A stretch of 64,000 bases of DNA from positions 1 through 64,000 of the forward strand of contig CANBFE010000018.1 of the NCBI GenBank assembly GCA_947367855.1. Reading direction: 5' to 3'. Every line of letters starts with the position of its first letter. Position 1 is the stretch's first letter. This DNA comes from an uncultured Lachnospiraceae bacterium. Its GTDB lineage: Bacteria > Bacillota > Clostridia > Lachnospirales > Lachnospiraceae. The translations under genes and the position numbers were made by a program. A model generated the notes under the pieces. The model did no database searches. It was given only the letters and a program-made list of their open reading frames with translations, and had not been told where the DNA came from. This document shows positions 7,573 through 15,203 of this stretch, piece by piece.

Positions 7573-8922
7573 ATGGAGCGGTTGATTTTGAATCAGTTGT
7601 TGGATTGGAAGAATTCACCCTATCGCAAACCTCTGATCTTAAAGGGCGTGCGTCAGGTGGGCAAGACCTGGGTTCTCAAAGAATTCGGCAGACGTTATTA
7701 TGAAAATACAGCCTACTTTAACTTTGATGAAAATGAGGAATATAAGCAGTTTTTTGAGACAACCAAGGATGTAGACCGCATTCTGCAGAATCTAATGTTG
7801 GCCAGTGGTCAGAAGATTGTGTCGGAAAAGACGCTCATTATCTTTGACGAGGTACAGGACTGTCCCAAGGTAATCAACTCAATGAAGTATTTCTGTGAGA
7901 ATGCTCCGCAGTATCACATTGCCTGTGCAGGTTCTTTATTGGGGATTGCCCTGGCGAAGCCATCCTCCTTCCCAGTGGGCAAAGTCAATTTCATGCAGAT
8001 CGATCCGATGACTTTGACGGAGTTTCTGCTCGCCAACGGCGATGAAAATCTGGCCGGGTATCTGGAAAGAGTGGATACGATTGAGCCGATTCCTGATGCC
8101 TTTTTCAATCCGCTTTGTGAGAAATTGAAGATGTACTATGTCACGGGCGGTATGCCGGAACCAGTACTTATGTGGACGGAAGCGAGGGACGTTTCCGCTA
8201 TGCAGGAGGCCTTGTCCGGGATCCTCGGCGCTTATGAGCGTGACTTTGCCAAACACCCCAATATCGGCGAGTTCCCGAAAATTTCCATGATCTGGAAGTC
8301 CATGCCGTCACAGCTGGCTAGAGAGAATAAGAAATTTATTTACAAGGTGGTTAAAGAGGGGGCGCGGGCCAGGGAATATGAGGATGCCTTGCAGTGGCTG
8401 GTGGATGCCAGGCTGGTGCATAAAATCTACCGCAGTACTGCTCCCGGTCTGCCGGTTGCCGCCTATGATGACCTGTCTGCATTTAAAATTTATCTGGTGG
8501 ATGTGGGGCTGCTCCGCCGCCTGGCTCTGTTGGCGCCGACAGCCTTTGGAGAAGGCAATCGTCTGTTCACCGAGTTCAAAGGCGCCCTGACGGAAAACTT
8601 CGTATTGCAGACTTTAATTACGCAGTTTGAAGTGGTTCCCCGGTACTGGAGCCGGAATAATCCGCCTTATGAGGTAGATTTCCTGATTCAGCGGAAGAAT
8701 GATATATTCCCTGTAGAAGTCAAGTCCGAGGCCAACACCGCCAGTAAGAGTCTGAAGAAATTCAAGGAGTTATTCCCGGATCAGGTCAGGCTCCGCGTGA
8801 GGTTCTCCCTTGACAATTTGAAACTGGACGGGGATGTGCTGAACATTCCGCTTTTTATGGCTGACCAGACGGACCGGCTGATTGGACTTGCATTGGAAGA
8901 AAAAGGCAGTATGCCCCGATAG
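7573..8922 (+). CDS. AAA ATPase with C-terminal DUF4143 domain
   Basis: A 449-residue protein of the large prokaryotic AAA_14/DUF4143 family. The N-terminal ATPase has Walker A GVRQVGKTW near residue 25 and Walker B LIIFDEVQDC near 90, with CAGSLLGIAL as the sensor region. The C-terminal domain reads FTEFKGALTENFV and ends with YWSRNNPPYEVDFLIQR and PVEVKSEAN, the DUF4143 pattern related to PD-(D/E)XK nucleases. Cellular role is not established for most members. GAAGGA lies six bases before ATG 7573. An in-frame GTG at 7567 is a weaker alternative. A stem-loop overlaps the stop codon. Confidence 0.85.
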   Translation: MERLILNQLLDWKNSPYRKPLILKGVRQVGKTWVLKEFGRRYYENTAYFNFDENEEYKQFFETTKDVDRILQNLMLASGQKIVSEKTLIIFDEVQDCPKVINSMKYFCENAPQYHIACAGSLLGIALAKPSSFPVGKVNFMQIDPMTLTEFLLANGDENLAGYLERVDTIEPIPDAFFNPLCEKLKMYYVTGGMPEPVLMWTEARDVSAMQEALSGILGAYERDFAKHPNIGEFPKISMIWKSMPSQLARENKKFIYKVVKEGARAREYEDALQWLVDARLVHKIYRSTAPGLPVAAYDDLSAFKIYLVDVGLLRRLALLAPTAFGEGNRLFTEFKGALTENFVLQTLITQFEVVPRYWSRNNPPYEVDFLIQRKNDIFPVEVKSEANTASKSLKKFKELFPDQVRLRVRFSLDNLKLDGDVLNIPLFMADQTDRLIGLALEEKGSMPR

Positions 8923-8949
8923 GTTGAGGATTGCAGTCCTATCGGGGCA
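8912..8949 (+). terminator. Stem-loop overlapping the ATPase stop codon
   Basis: TGCCCCGATAGG (8912-8923) and CCTATCGGGGCA (8938-8949) are perfect 12-bp inverted arms around a 14-nt loop. The stop codon lies within the left arm. No T-run follows, so it may act with a downstream factor or protect the 3' end rather than be a classical terminator. It also lies beyond the 3' end of the convergent XRE gene. Confidence 0.55.
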
Positions 8950-8999
8950 GGGATAAAGATTCGTAACAGTTCAGCGCCCTGTCTGAACAGTGATGATGA

Positions 9000-10094
9000 T
9001 TATTTTGTTATAGAGTCTAAAAAGTGCTGAAATTCAGCTTCTTTCCGGTAAGCGTCAAAGGCGGGAGAGGAGAGCCATTTATCCCGCAGGATTTCCGGCA
9101 GCGGCCGGGAGTCATCGGTCTCATAATCCTGGGCTTTTTCCGTCACGGCGCCCAACAGCAGGCTTGTGTAGCACTGGGTTTCCGGTCTGGATTCAAAGGC
9201 TTTTGCCGCCCGGGCTGCCAGAGTCAGATTCTCGTACATGGATTCCCTTTCTCCAAGGCTTGCATACTGCCTTGCCAGTTCCCAGTATTGCCGGGCGCTG
9301 TGCCAGCTGTTTTGGGGAAGCTGTCCGTCGCAGATCAGTTCGTCCAGGGCCAGAGCCTTTTTGATTGCCAGGATGGAATCGGAGGCGGAGAGAAATCCGG
9401 AGCTGCCTAAATTCAGGATGAATCCGGTCAGGCTTTCATAGTCCGCACGAATCTGACTTCTGATGAAGGGCAGTTTTTCCGCTTCCTCCAGTCCCCACCA
9501 GATCTGATTTTCCCGGCAGTATTGCTTGGGAGGAAGGGTTTCGTAGATGGAGCGGCCCAGGTCTCTGCGGCCCATCTCCACATGCTGAAAGGCCAGGCGG
9601 GCGGTGGCTTCCAGGCGGATTTCCTGGTCCGGGCAGTAGTTCCGGATCCGTTCTCCCAGAGCGATGATTTCCCGGTCATATTTTTCCATGTTTTCTTTCC
9701 AGTCAGGGATGTTGCCGTCATCGTCGCCGGATATGAAGAGAGCGTACATCAGTTTGTTGAGCAGGGCGTAGTTATTGGGAAATTCCGCCGTTCCTTCCCG
9801 GGCTATGGTAATACACTCGTCGATTTTACCTTTGCTGACAGCCGCCTGGAAGCGCTGCAGATACTGATCCACTTTTGCTTTTTCTGTGGAATCATCAATG
9901 CCCAGCAGGCTGTCTGCGGAGCAGCGGAAGATTTCTGCGATGGCAGGCAGCAGCTCCATATCCGGATAGCATGTGCCCAGTTCCCAACGGGAGACGGACT
10001 GGCAGGACACTCCCAGCATTTCCGCAAGGGTTTCCTGGGTGATGTCCGCTGCCTTGCGGAGGAATTTGATATTTTCACCGATTCGTAGTTTCAT
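9000..10094 (-). CDS. XRE-family regulator with helical repeat C-terminus
   Basis: A 364-residue protein. Residues 1-65 form an XRE helix-turn-helix: IGENIKFLRKAADITQETLA, then LGVSCQSVSRWELGTCYPDM. The remainder is helical and TPR-like, with repeated aromatic/Leu helices such as YALLNKLMYALF and RQYWELARQYASLGERESM. This architecture is common among Firmicute regulators that sense a peptide or nutrient signal. The start is the ATG at 10094 with AAAAGGAGA upstream; the frame continues further but has no ribosome site. Two strong palindromes upstream are plausible autoregulatory sites. It is divergent from the first copy of the lysozyme-leader repeat. Confidence 0.82.
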   Translation of the reverse strand: MKLRIGENIKFLRKAADITQETLAEMLGVSCQSVSRWELGTCYPDMELLPAIAEIFRCSADSLLGIDDSTEKAKVDQYLQRFQAAVSKGKIDECITIAREGTAEFPNNYALLNKLMYALFISGDDDGNIPDWKENMEKYDREIIALGERIRNYCPDQEIRLEATARLAFQHVEMGRRDLGRSIYETLPPKQYCRENQIWWGLEEAEKLPFIRSQIRADYESLTGFILNLGSSGFLSASDSILAIKKALALDELICDGQLPQNSWHSARQYWELARQYASLGERESMYENLTLAARAAKAFESRPETQCYTSLLLGAVTEKAQDYETDDSRPLPEILRDKWLSSPAFDAYRKEAEFQHFLDSITK

Positions 10095-10176
10095 GATAAT
10101 CTCCTTTTCAATGGTTTTATTTTGGGGTATCTGTTCTGCAGCGGCCGCTGTGGCAGGTACTGTAAGAAGTTTACCT

Positions 10177-10194
10177 GTATTTTCGGGAAAATAC
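10177..10194. promoter_or_regulatory. Palindromic operator candidate 1 of the XRE gene
   Basis: GTATTTTC-GG-GAAAATAC has perfect 8-bp arms and lies 83 bp upstream of the XRE start codon. It is a good size for an XRE-dimer operator. Ownership by this regulator is inference from position. Confidence 0.5.
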
Positions 10195-10217
10195 CAGTAC
10201 ACGAAAAGTGATATTTT

Positions 10218-10234
10218 TTCACTATAATAGTGAA
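10218..10234. promoter_or_regulatory. Perfect 17-bp palindrome with embedded -10 box
   Basis: TTCACTATAATAGTGAA is a perfect palindrome around one central base and contains TATAAT (or TATTAT on the minus strand). A protein bound here would block RNA polymerase. It lies 124 bp upstream of the XRE gene. The 10095-10540 gap otherwise contains only operator 1, the first lysozyme-leader repeat and unassigned sequence. Confidence 0.5.
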
Positions 10235-10316
10235 TTTATGCTCACGAGTATGGGCAGCAGTTCTATGGTCTGTCTGAACCGTTGCGGATTTAATGGGGCG
10301 GAAAGAAGCAGAGATG

Positions 10317-10405
10317 AAAGGAGCATGGGCGGAATAATTGAGACGGAGGAATGCGGACGGTCTCTCCATGCATACACTGTTCAGAAGGAGCCGCATTGCG
10401 GCAGA
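10317..10405 (+). repeat. 89-bp direct repeat, left copy (lysozyme-leader duplicate)
   Basis: Matches 11861-11949 over 89 bp with a single mismatch (ATT against ATG), at an offset of exactly 1544 bp. The right copy runs into the GH25 lysozyme gene; this left copy runs into a stop codon four codons later. The 1455 bp between the copies carry the Panacea/PemK-like pair. The arrangement suggests the cassette arrived between duplicated leader sequences. Confidence 0.8.
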
Positions 10406-10540
10406 CAATCATAGCTTTTTCAGAAAAAAAGAGCATGGATTTTATCCCCACGCTTCCCCAAATAACATTATTGATAATACTGCGCCTGTGCCTCCCACAT
10501 CCTGGCGTACAGCTTCGAACCGATAACTTCCCCAAATAAA

Positions 10541-10912
10541 TCAAATAGATTTGTTAATTAAATCCTTCTGAAATTCTTCCACCAATGCCATTATTGCTAT
10601 GTAAGCATCTTGATATTCTTTCCGAAAATCCGTAATACAACTTGAGAATTCTCCTTCATTCAAAACGGTTTGTTTGTGGGTGCGGACATACGAAGTTTGT
10701 TTTAATGACATTTTGGGATAACTTAATACGTTCATTTCAAAATCATAATGGGAATCCAAATACTCCCTCCGTGTCACACGGGAAATGGGAAGGACAACCC
10801 AGTCTTTATCGTCTGCCTTCCCGATTACAAGGACAGGCCGTTTTTTAAAAGCCATCTTATTCAACTTCCCGTCATAATACTGAAAGATGGCCCAATATGC
10901 TTTCCCTGTCAT
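10541..10912 (-). CDS. PemK/MazF-like toxin of a Panacea toxin-antitoxin pair
   Basis: A 123-residue protein resembling the PemK/MazF fold: FKKRPVLVIGKADDKDWVVL is the SH3-like core, where MazF proteins usually show a similar RPVLVI segment. It continues PISRVTRREYLDSHYDFEM and SYVRTHKQTVL. Such proteins are usually mRNA-cleaving endoribonucleases. Its ATG overlaps the stop codon of the upstream Panacea gene in an ATGA overlap, giving antitoxin-then-toxin order with translational coupling. Similarity is partial and seen by eye, so a non-nuclease relative cannot be excluded. Confidence 0.65.
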   Translation of the reverse strand: MTGKAYWAIFQYYDGKLNKMAFKKRPVLVIGKADDKDWVVLPISRVTRREYLDSHYDFEMNVLSYPKMSLKQTSYVRTHKQTVLNEGEFSSCITDFRKEYQDAYIAIMALVEEFQKDLINKSI

Positions 10913-11403
10913 TGAGCCGCCTCCGAGTCTTCAAATTCATCGTAGTACATATCATATATTGCGTCATATGGCCGTACTTTTTCTGCATCTTTCCTTATAT
11001 CATCAAGCAGCAGCGGTCTGTCGCCGTTTTCTCCCTCTGCAAGCCCCTTCCGTGAATTTTTCCACGAAATCTCATTATGCGATATATCACTTAATTTCCA
11101 TGAAGCCAAAGCCCCATATTGAAGAACTACATTTTTGGCAATATATGCAGCCTGGGTGGAAATCTTCCTTAACCCTTTGTAATACATCCCTTCAGGCGTA
11201 TAATACATTCTGACTTCTTTTGATACCGGGCCGTATTTCCAACCCTCAAAAACTTCGCTAAACAGGGGGCTTCCTGTAATGGCAAGACATTCCCTTTGCG
11301 CCAGATAAAGTAATTTGTGCAGTTTCATTTCGTCTATCGCTTCGCCTGACTGTCTTTTATATTCATTGTAAATATATTGGGAAACATCAATGATTCTTTC
11401 CAT
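10909..11403 (-). CDS. Panacea (DUF4065) domain antitoxin
   Basis: A 164-residue protein with the Panacea/SocA-like domain: VSQYIYNEYKRQSGEAIDEM, then KLHKLLYLAQRECLAITG and FEGWKYGPVSKEVRMYY. DUF4065 proteins have been shown to act as a versatile antitoxin domain paired with diverse toxins. ATG 11403 is chosen because GGAGGT lies seven bases upstream; the ATG at 11409 would sit on the ribosome site itself. It overlaps the downstream PemK-like gene by four bases. Upstream, the 11404-11860 gap holds three 11-bp tandem repeats and an XRE gene fragment. Confidence 0.8.
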   Translation of the reverse strand: MERIIDVSQYIYNEYKRQSGEAIDEMKLHKLLYLAQRECLAITGSPLFSEVFEGWKYGPVSKEVRMYYTPEGMYYKGLRKISTQAAYIAKNVVLQYGALASWKLSDISHNEISWKNSRKGLAEGENGDRPLLLDDIRKDAEKVRPYDAIYDMYYDEFEDSEAAQ

Positions 11404-11521
11404 GAACATTACCTCCGGCTGCACATGTAGCAAAAAAGCAGACACATATCGCCTGCCTCATCACGCTGCTTACGCCTTAATTATATGTGAAAATATAAAG
11501 AAAATCAACAAAAATTTTACA

Positions 11522-11550
11522 TTCCTGTTCGATTCCTGTTTACTTCCTGT
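11522..11550. repeat. Three TTCCTGT repeats at 11-bp spacing
   Basis: TTCCTGT occurs at 11522, 11533 and 11544, i.e. on the same helical face once per turn. It lies about 120 bp upstream of the Panacea gene. Iterons of this kind bind regulators or recombinases; which one is unknown. Confidence 0.5.
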
Positions 11551-11710
11551 CTGATGCTGAATCCAGTGTAACACGCCCGGAACCCCGTTTTCTGTTCAGC
11601 GTTACGGCAAGGCTCACCTCAAGCGCTGAATCCTTTCTCCATAATACATACTGACGAATGACCCCGCTCACGAGTGAAAGATGCCGAAATCATTGCGCCA
11701 AAGTTCATCT

Positions 11711-11785
11711 CTGGGGATCAGCAGCTCTGCGGTCTCCCAGTGGGAAACGGGAGGTACGCCGAATATTTCCCTGCTGCCGCCATAG
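11711..11785 (+). pseudogene. XRE regulator fragment (recognition-helix region only)
   Basis: The frame reads LGISSSAVSQWETGG, then TPNISLLPP and a stop codon. This is the turn and recognition helix of an XRE helix-turn-helix protein. No start codon, N-terminal helices or C-terminal body are in frame. It looks like a shard of a regulator gene left by rearrangement around the direct-repeat cassette. Confidence 0.45.
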
Positions 11786-11860
11786 GGACACCACGGTGAC
11801 TTCAACCTCCAACAGGGGATTGATGGAGGTGAACGAATCAAGGACAAAAAATCAAGGCGG

Positions 11861-11949
11861 AAAGGAGCATGGGCGGAATAATGGAGACGGAGGAATGCGG
11901 ACGGTCTCTCCATGCATACACTGTTCAGAAGGAGCCGCATTGCGGCAGA
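11861..11949 (+). repeat. 89-bp direct repeat, right copy (lysozyme leader)
   Basis: Second copy of the sequence at 10317-10405, one mismatch. It lies directly upstream of the GH25 lysozyme gene and stays open in the lysozyme reading frame, so it is either its leader or an N-terminal extension. Confidence 0.8.
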
Positions 11950-11967
11950 GAATGGAATGAGGAAATG

Positions 11968-12981
11968 ATGAACAGGTATATTACAGGGGAGGGGCCGGAT
12001 CTGTCCGCCCATCAGGGGATTGTGGACATGAAGCGGATACGGGATGCGGGTTACAGAATGGCAGGACTGCGGATGGGATACGGCCGGAATAATGTGGATC
12101 AGCAATATGCGGCCAATGCGGATGCCTGCTACCATCTGGGCATGTCCGTGGTGCTGTATTGGTTTTCCTATGCCTATACAGCGGAAATGGCTGCTGCGGA
12201 GGCGGGATACGCGGTTGCCCAGGCGGGAAAATACTGGAAAAACTGTCCCATTGCCTTTGATTTTGAGTATGACAGTGTGAATTACGCCAGAAAGAACGGG
12301 GTGGATATCACGAAACAACTGGCTACGGACATGGCGATTGCATTTTTGACCCATGTGCGGGATGCGGGGTATCTTCCGGTTCTTTACGGAAACCGCGACT
12401 ATCTGCGGAACTATTTTGATCTGGGGCGGATTGAGGCTGCCGTGGGGAAGGTTTATATCTGGTATGCCAGGTATAACGCCGAGCTTTCGGAGGAGGAGCG
12501 GGAGGCTGCGGATATCTGGCAGTACACCTCCGGCGGCAGGGTGCCCGGCGTACAGGGAAATGTGGATTTGAACTGGTTTTATGCGGATTTCGACAAGTCC
12601 ATGGACAGGGTTCCCCGGGAGGAGAAGCAGAATATCAATATCCGCAATTTTCAGGCAGCTGCCAGGGCTGACGGCATTCGGGACGAAAACGGAAACGAGC
12701 TGACAGTGGACGGTATAGACGGCCCGAAGACACAGTATGTCCGCAGGCAGATTGTGCTGAAGGCGCAGAAATCCGGCCAGAAATACATCGTGGGTTCCGC
12801 CGGTCATGTGGTGAAATGGTGGCAGGGCAGGTGCAATGAGATTCTCGGTCACAGACAGGCAGAGGATGGTCTGTACGGGCAGGCGGCAAGACGGGAAACG
12901 TTTGCCCTGCAGAAAAAGATCGGTTTAAAAGAGGATGGGATTGCGGGCTACAACAGCATACAGGAAGTGTTTTATTATTAG
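11968..12981 (+). CDS. GH25 lysozyme with peptidoglycan-binding tail
   Basis: A glycoside hydrolase family 25 muramidase of about 337 residues. The core begins GEGPDLSAHQGIVDMKRI (catalytic Asp of the DLS motif). It continues GYRMAGLRMGYG, the acidic strand CPIAFDFEYDSVNY and WYARYNAE, and ends IWQYTSGG with VQGNVDLNWFY. After residue about 215, two peptidoglycan-binding-like segments follow: ELTVDGIDGPKTQYVRRQ and EDGLYGQAARRETFALQ. No signal peptide is seen, so release may be by lysis or holin. ATG 11968 has GAGGA four bases before it. The frame is open from 11869 through the 89-bp repeat, giving a 33-residue longer alternative. Confidence 0.82.
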   Translation: MNRYITGEGPDLSAHQGIVDMKRIRDAGYRMAGLRMGYGRNNVDQQYAANADACYHLGMSVVLYWFSYAYTAEMAAAEAGYAVAQAGKYWKNCPIAFDFEYDSVNYARKNGVDITKQLATDMAIAFLTHVRDAGYLPVLYGNRDYLRNYFDLGRIEAAVGKVYIWYARYNAELSEEEREAADIWQYTSGGRVPGVQGNVDLNWFYADFDKSMDRVPREEKQNINIRNFQAAARADGIRDENGNELTVDGIDGPKTQYVRRQIVLKAQKSGQKYIVGSAGHVVKWWQGRCNEILGHRQAEDGLYGQAARRETFALQKKIGLKEDGIAGYNSIQEVFYY

Positions 12982-13004
12982 GGCGTTTTGTTTGATAAAA
13001 GATG

Positions 13005-13111
13005 TTCCGGATCGGACTTTTCCCTTGAGAACTGACAGTCAGGATGACGTTTCCCTTTGGTGAAATGCTTATCCTGCAGAGTTGGTTCTCAAGGGATGGT
13101 CCTTATCGGAA
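13005..13111. terminator. Long imperfect inverted repeat between convergent genes
   Basis: TCCCTTGAGAAC (13021-13032) pairs perfectly with GTTCTCAAGGGA (13085-13096), and pairing extends imperfectly outwards to TTCCGG at 13005 and TCGGAA at 13106-13111. An inner CAGGAT/ATCCTG stem lies in the loop. It sits between the convergent lysozyme and aldo/keto reductase genes, so a bidirectional terminator is likely. It is unusually long for that job. Confidence 0.5.
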
Positions 13112-13142
13112 ATCAGTATGTTTTATTATGTTTTACGTTTTG

Positions 13143-14276
13143 TTACATGCCGATCATGGAAGTAAAGTCCGCCATCATCTCCGATATTTTGATCTGCTGA
13201 GGGCAGACCTGCTCACAGCTTCTGCAGCCCACGCAGTTTGCAGGGCGTTTTTCCAGAGGCATGCTTCCCACAGCCATGGGAGCAATGAAGCCGCCGCCGG
13301 TAGCTTTGTGTTCGTTGTACAGGGCGATGAGCTCCGGGATCGGGAGCTTTTTGGGGCAGTGACTGGTGCAGTAATGGCAGGCGGTACAGGGCAGTCCGGC
13401 CTTTTTCACTTCCTCGTCCATGGAATTCACCAGAGTGCGGAATTCTTCCTGGGTGAGAGGAGCGTCTGCCTCGTAGGTGGCAATGTTAGCCTGAAGCTGT
13501 TCCATGGTGGACATGCCGGATAAAACTACCGTTACGCCGGGAATGCTCTGCAGAAAACGGAAGGCCCATCCGGGAACCGTCTCCGAAGGCCGCAGGGAAT
13601 GCATTTTTTCGGTAAGTTCTTGGGAGGCTGCCGCCAGTTTGCCGCCGCGCAGAGGTTCCATAACCCATATGGGAATGCCGGATTTCGTGAGAAGCTCCGC
13701 TTTTTCCTGTGTATTCTGAAAATGCCAGTCCATGTAGTTGAGCTGAAGCTGTCCGAATTCCATATGCTTTCCGTAAGCATCCAGGAAACGCTTTATCACA
13801 TCGATACTGCCATGAGCAGAGAAGCCCAGGTGGCGGATGCGGCCGTTTGCTTTCTGCTTCAGCAGATAGTCCAGGATGCCGTACCGGGGATCAAGATAGG
13901 CGTCGATATTGCCCTCGTAAACATTGTGGAAGAGATAGAAATCAAAATAGGGCGTGCGGCATTTTTCCAGCTGCTTTTCGAAGATTTCCTCCACCTTGTC
14001 CATGTTGGACAGGTCATATCCCGGGAATTTACTGGCAAGGTAATAGCTCTCTCTTGGATAACGGCTTAAGATTTTTCCGGCAGCCAGTTCCGAATTGCCG
14101 CCGTGATATCCCCATGCCGTGTCAAAATAATTGATGCCGTTTTGAAGACAAAAATCTATCATTTCCGCGGTTTTTGCCTCGTCCACCGTGTTGTCGTCGC
14201 CGTCCAGAACGGGCAGGCGCATCATGCCCAGCCCTAAGCCGGACAACTGCAGATCCTGAAATTTTCTGTAAATCAT
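13143..14276 (-). CDS. Aldo/keto reductase with C-terminal ferredoxin-like domain
   Basis: A 377-residue protein. Residues 1-275 form an aldo/keto reductase barrel: SGLGLGMMRLPVLDG at the start, then INYFDTAWGYHGG (catalytic Asp and Tyr), YLASKFPGYD (catalytic Lys) and RHLGFSAHGSID. Residues 310-377 add cysteine clusters CTACHYCTSHCPKKLPIP and CVGCRSCEQVCPQQIKIS, which match two 4Fe-4S sites. Such fusions are common in anaerobes and probably couple NAD(P)H or ferredoxin to carbonyl reduction; the substrate is unknown. ATG 14276 has AGGAGG ten bases upstream. A MerR gene lies upstream on the same strand. Confidence 0.87.
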   Translation of the reverse strand: MIYRKFQDLQLSGLGLGMMRLPVLDGDDNTVDEAKTAEMIDFCLQNGINYFDTAWGYHGGNSELAAGKILSRYPRESYYLASKFPGYDLSNMDKVEEIFEKQLEKCRTPYFDFYLFHNVYEGNIDAYLDPRYGILDYLLKQKANGRIRHLGFSAHGSIDVIKRFLDAYGKHMEFGQLQLNYMDWHFQNTQEKAELLTKSGIPIWVMEPLRGGKLAAASQELTEKMHSLRPSETVPGWAFRFLQSIPGVTVVLSGMSTMEQLQANIATYEADAPLTQEEFRTLVNSMDEEVKKAGLPCTACHYCTSHCPKKLPIPELIALYNEHKATGGGFIAPMAVGSMPLEKRPANCVGCRSCEQVCPQQIKISEMMADFTSMIGM

Positions 14277-14292
14277 AAATTTAAATCCTCCT

Positions 14293-14324
14293 ATTATAGT
14301 CCCGTATGCGTGCCTCCTGTGCCC
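14293..14324. repeat. 32-bp direct repeat, copy 1
   Basis: Identical over 32 bp to 14403-14434, at a period of 110 bp. In the minus orientation the unit contains AGGAGGC and ends GGGACTATAAT. This copy lies directly before the ribosome site of the aldo/keto reductase, in the gap between that gene and merR. Confidence 0.75.
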
Positions 14325-14402
14325 CTTTTTCGTCAGAGAGATTTCCGTCTGCCAAAAAGCGGCATCCGAAAATCCTCTGGGGCCCATTCAGCCCGCATAC
14401 TG

Positions 14403-14434
14403 ATTATAGTCCCGTATGCGTGCCTCCTGTGCCC
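14403..14434. repeat. 32-bp direct repeat, copy 2
   Basis: Second perfect copy of the unit at 14293-14324, 22 bp past the merR stop codon on the minus strand. The duplication may reflect slippage or repeated regulatory elements between merR and the reductase gene. Confidence 0.75.
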
Positions 14435-14455
14435 TTATTCCCACCTTCCAAGGTT

Positions 14456-14839
14456 CTAGGGGGCGTCGTCCCAGACAAGTTTTCCGGTTTCTACGGCTGT
14501 TTCGTAGCGGGAAATCTTGTACTCCAGGCGTTCCAATTCTGTCTGATATTTGGCAATCTGTTTTAAAATCAGGCCCCGGGCAGTTTTCAGCAGGTCCCGT
14601 CTGGCGGAGAAGGTATCGTCTCCCTGGCGGCATAATTTCACATATTCGGCGATCATTTCCACGGGGACGCCGGCATTGCGCATACAGATGGCGTTCTCCA
14701 CCCAGCCGATATCTTCCTGGGTGTAGTTGCGGATGCCTTTTTCTGTACGGTTTACCGGCGGTATGACGCCGACCCGTTCGTAGTACCTGAGTGTGTCCGG
14801 GGAAATCCCGTATTTTTCACATACTTTTTTGACGGTCAT
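14456..14839 (-). CDS. MerR-family transcriptional regulator
   Basis: A 127-residue protein. The winged helix at residues 1-70 reads MTVKKVCEKYGISPDTLRYYE, RVGVIPPVNRTEKGIRNYTQ and EDIGWVENAICMRNAGVPVE. A C-terminal dimerisation coiled coil follows (LKQIAKYQTELERLEYKIS). It lacks metal-binding cysteines, so a redox or small-molecule signal like that of the AdhR/NmlR group is likely. ATG 14839 has GAGGTG six bases upstream. A 19-bp-spacer promoter with a central dyad lies about 100 bp upstream, and the aldo/keto reductase follows on the same strand. MerR-AKR pairs are common in Clostridia. Confidence 0.85.
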   Translation of the reverse strand: MTVKKVCEKYGISPDTLRYYERVGVIPPVNRTEKGIRNYTQEDIGWVENAICMRNAGVPVEMIAEYVKLCRQGDDTFSARRDLLKTARGLILKQIAKYQTELERLEYKISRYETAVETGKLVWDDAP

Positions 14840-14942
14840 GTCTGTCACCTCTGGTTTGAAAACAAACCTGGAATGCTTTTCTTCTATATAGAATGCTGTT
14901 TTCTTTGGAAGGTAGGTTTTGAATGAAAGGACATTTTCCAGT

Positions 14943-14973
14943 ATTATACAGGTTGGAGCGGACTCCATGTCAA
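14943..14973 (-). promoter_or_regulatory. MerR-type promoter, 19-bp spacer with dyad operator
   Basis: On the minus strand TTGACA (14968-14973) and TATAAT (14943-14948) are consensus but 19 bp apart. The spacer holds the dyad TGGAG-N4-CTCCA (14954-14967). This is the classical MerR arrangement, in which the regulator untwists an overlong spacer. The product would run through merR and the reductase with a leader of about 95 nt. The rest of the 14840-15203 gap holds only the shared promoter element at 15074. Confidence 0.75.
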
Positions 14974-15073
14974 GGGGGTTAATGAAAATTTCTAGAGTTT
15001 CCGAATTTTGCAAGAATTTTGCAGTTACAGGGAAGGGAGAATTTCAGGACAAACACGGAAGCCGGAGAAAACC

Positions 15074-15111
15074 GTAAAAATTACGAATGCATAGGCCAAG
15101 CCTGCTATAAT
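15074..15111 (+). promoter_or_regulatory. Island promoter element A
   Basis: GTAAAAATTAC (15074-15084) is followed at a 19-bp interval from TTACGA by CCTGC-TATAAT (15101-15111). The same layout occurs at 15950, 25121 and 29289. It precedes the 82-residue ORF by about 90 bp. Confidence 0.55.
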
Positions 15112-15203
15112 AAATATCGGGCATCAGAAATGAACCAAACACTCATGCCCCTGCTTCGTGAAGCCGCCTGCCGGCATACCAATCAGACAAGGAGGAATGT
15201 GAC

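Noticed and set aside
10427..10540. A 29-codon frame reading LFGEVIGSKLYARMWEAQAQ on the minus strand
   Set aside because: It is bounded by stop codons, has no start and overlaps the end of the toxin gene, so it cannot be supported as a gene.
11522..11550. A possible CRISPR array
   Set aside because: The repeats are 7 bp at 11-bp spacing, far too short for CRISPR repeats, and no cas gene is near.
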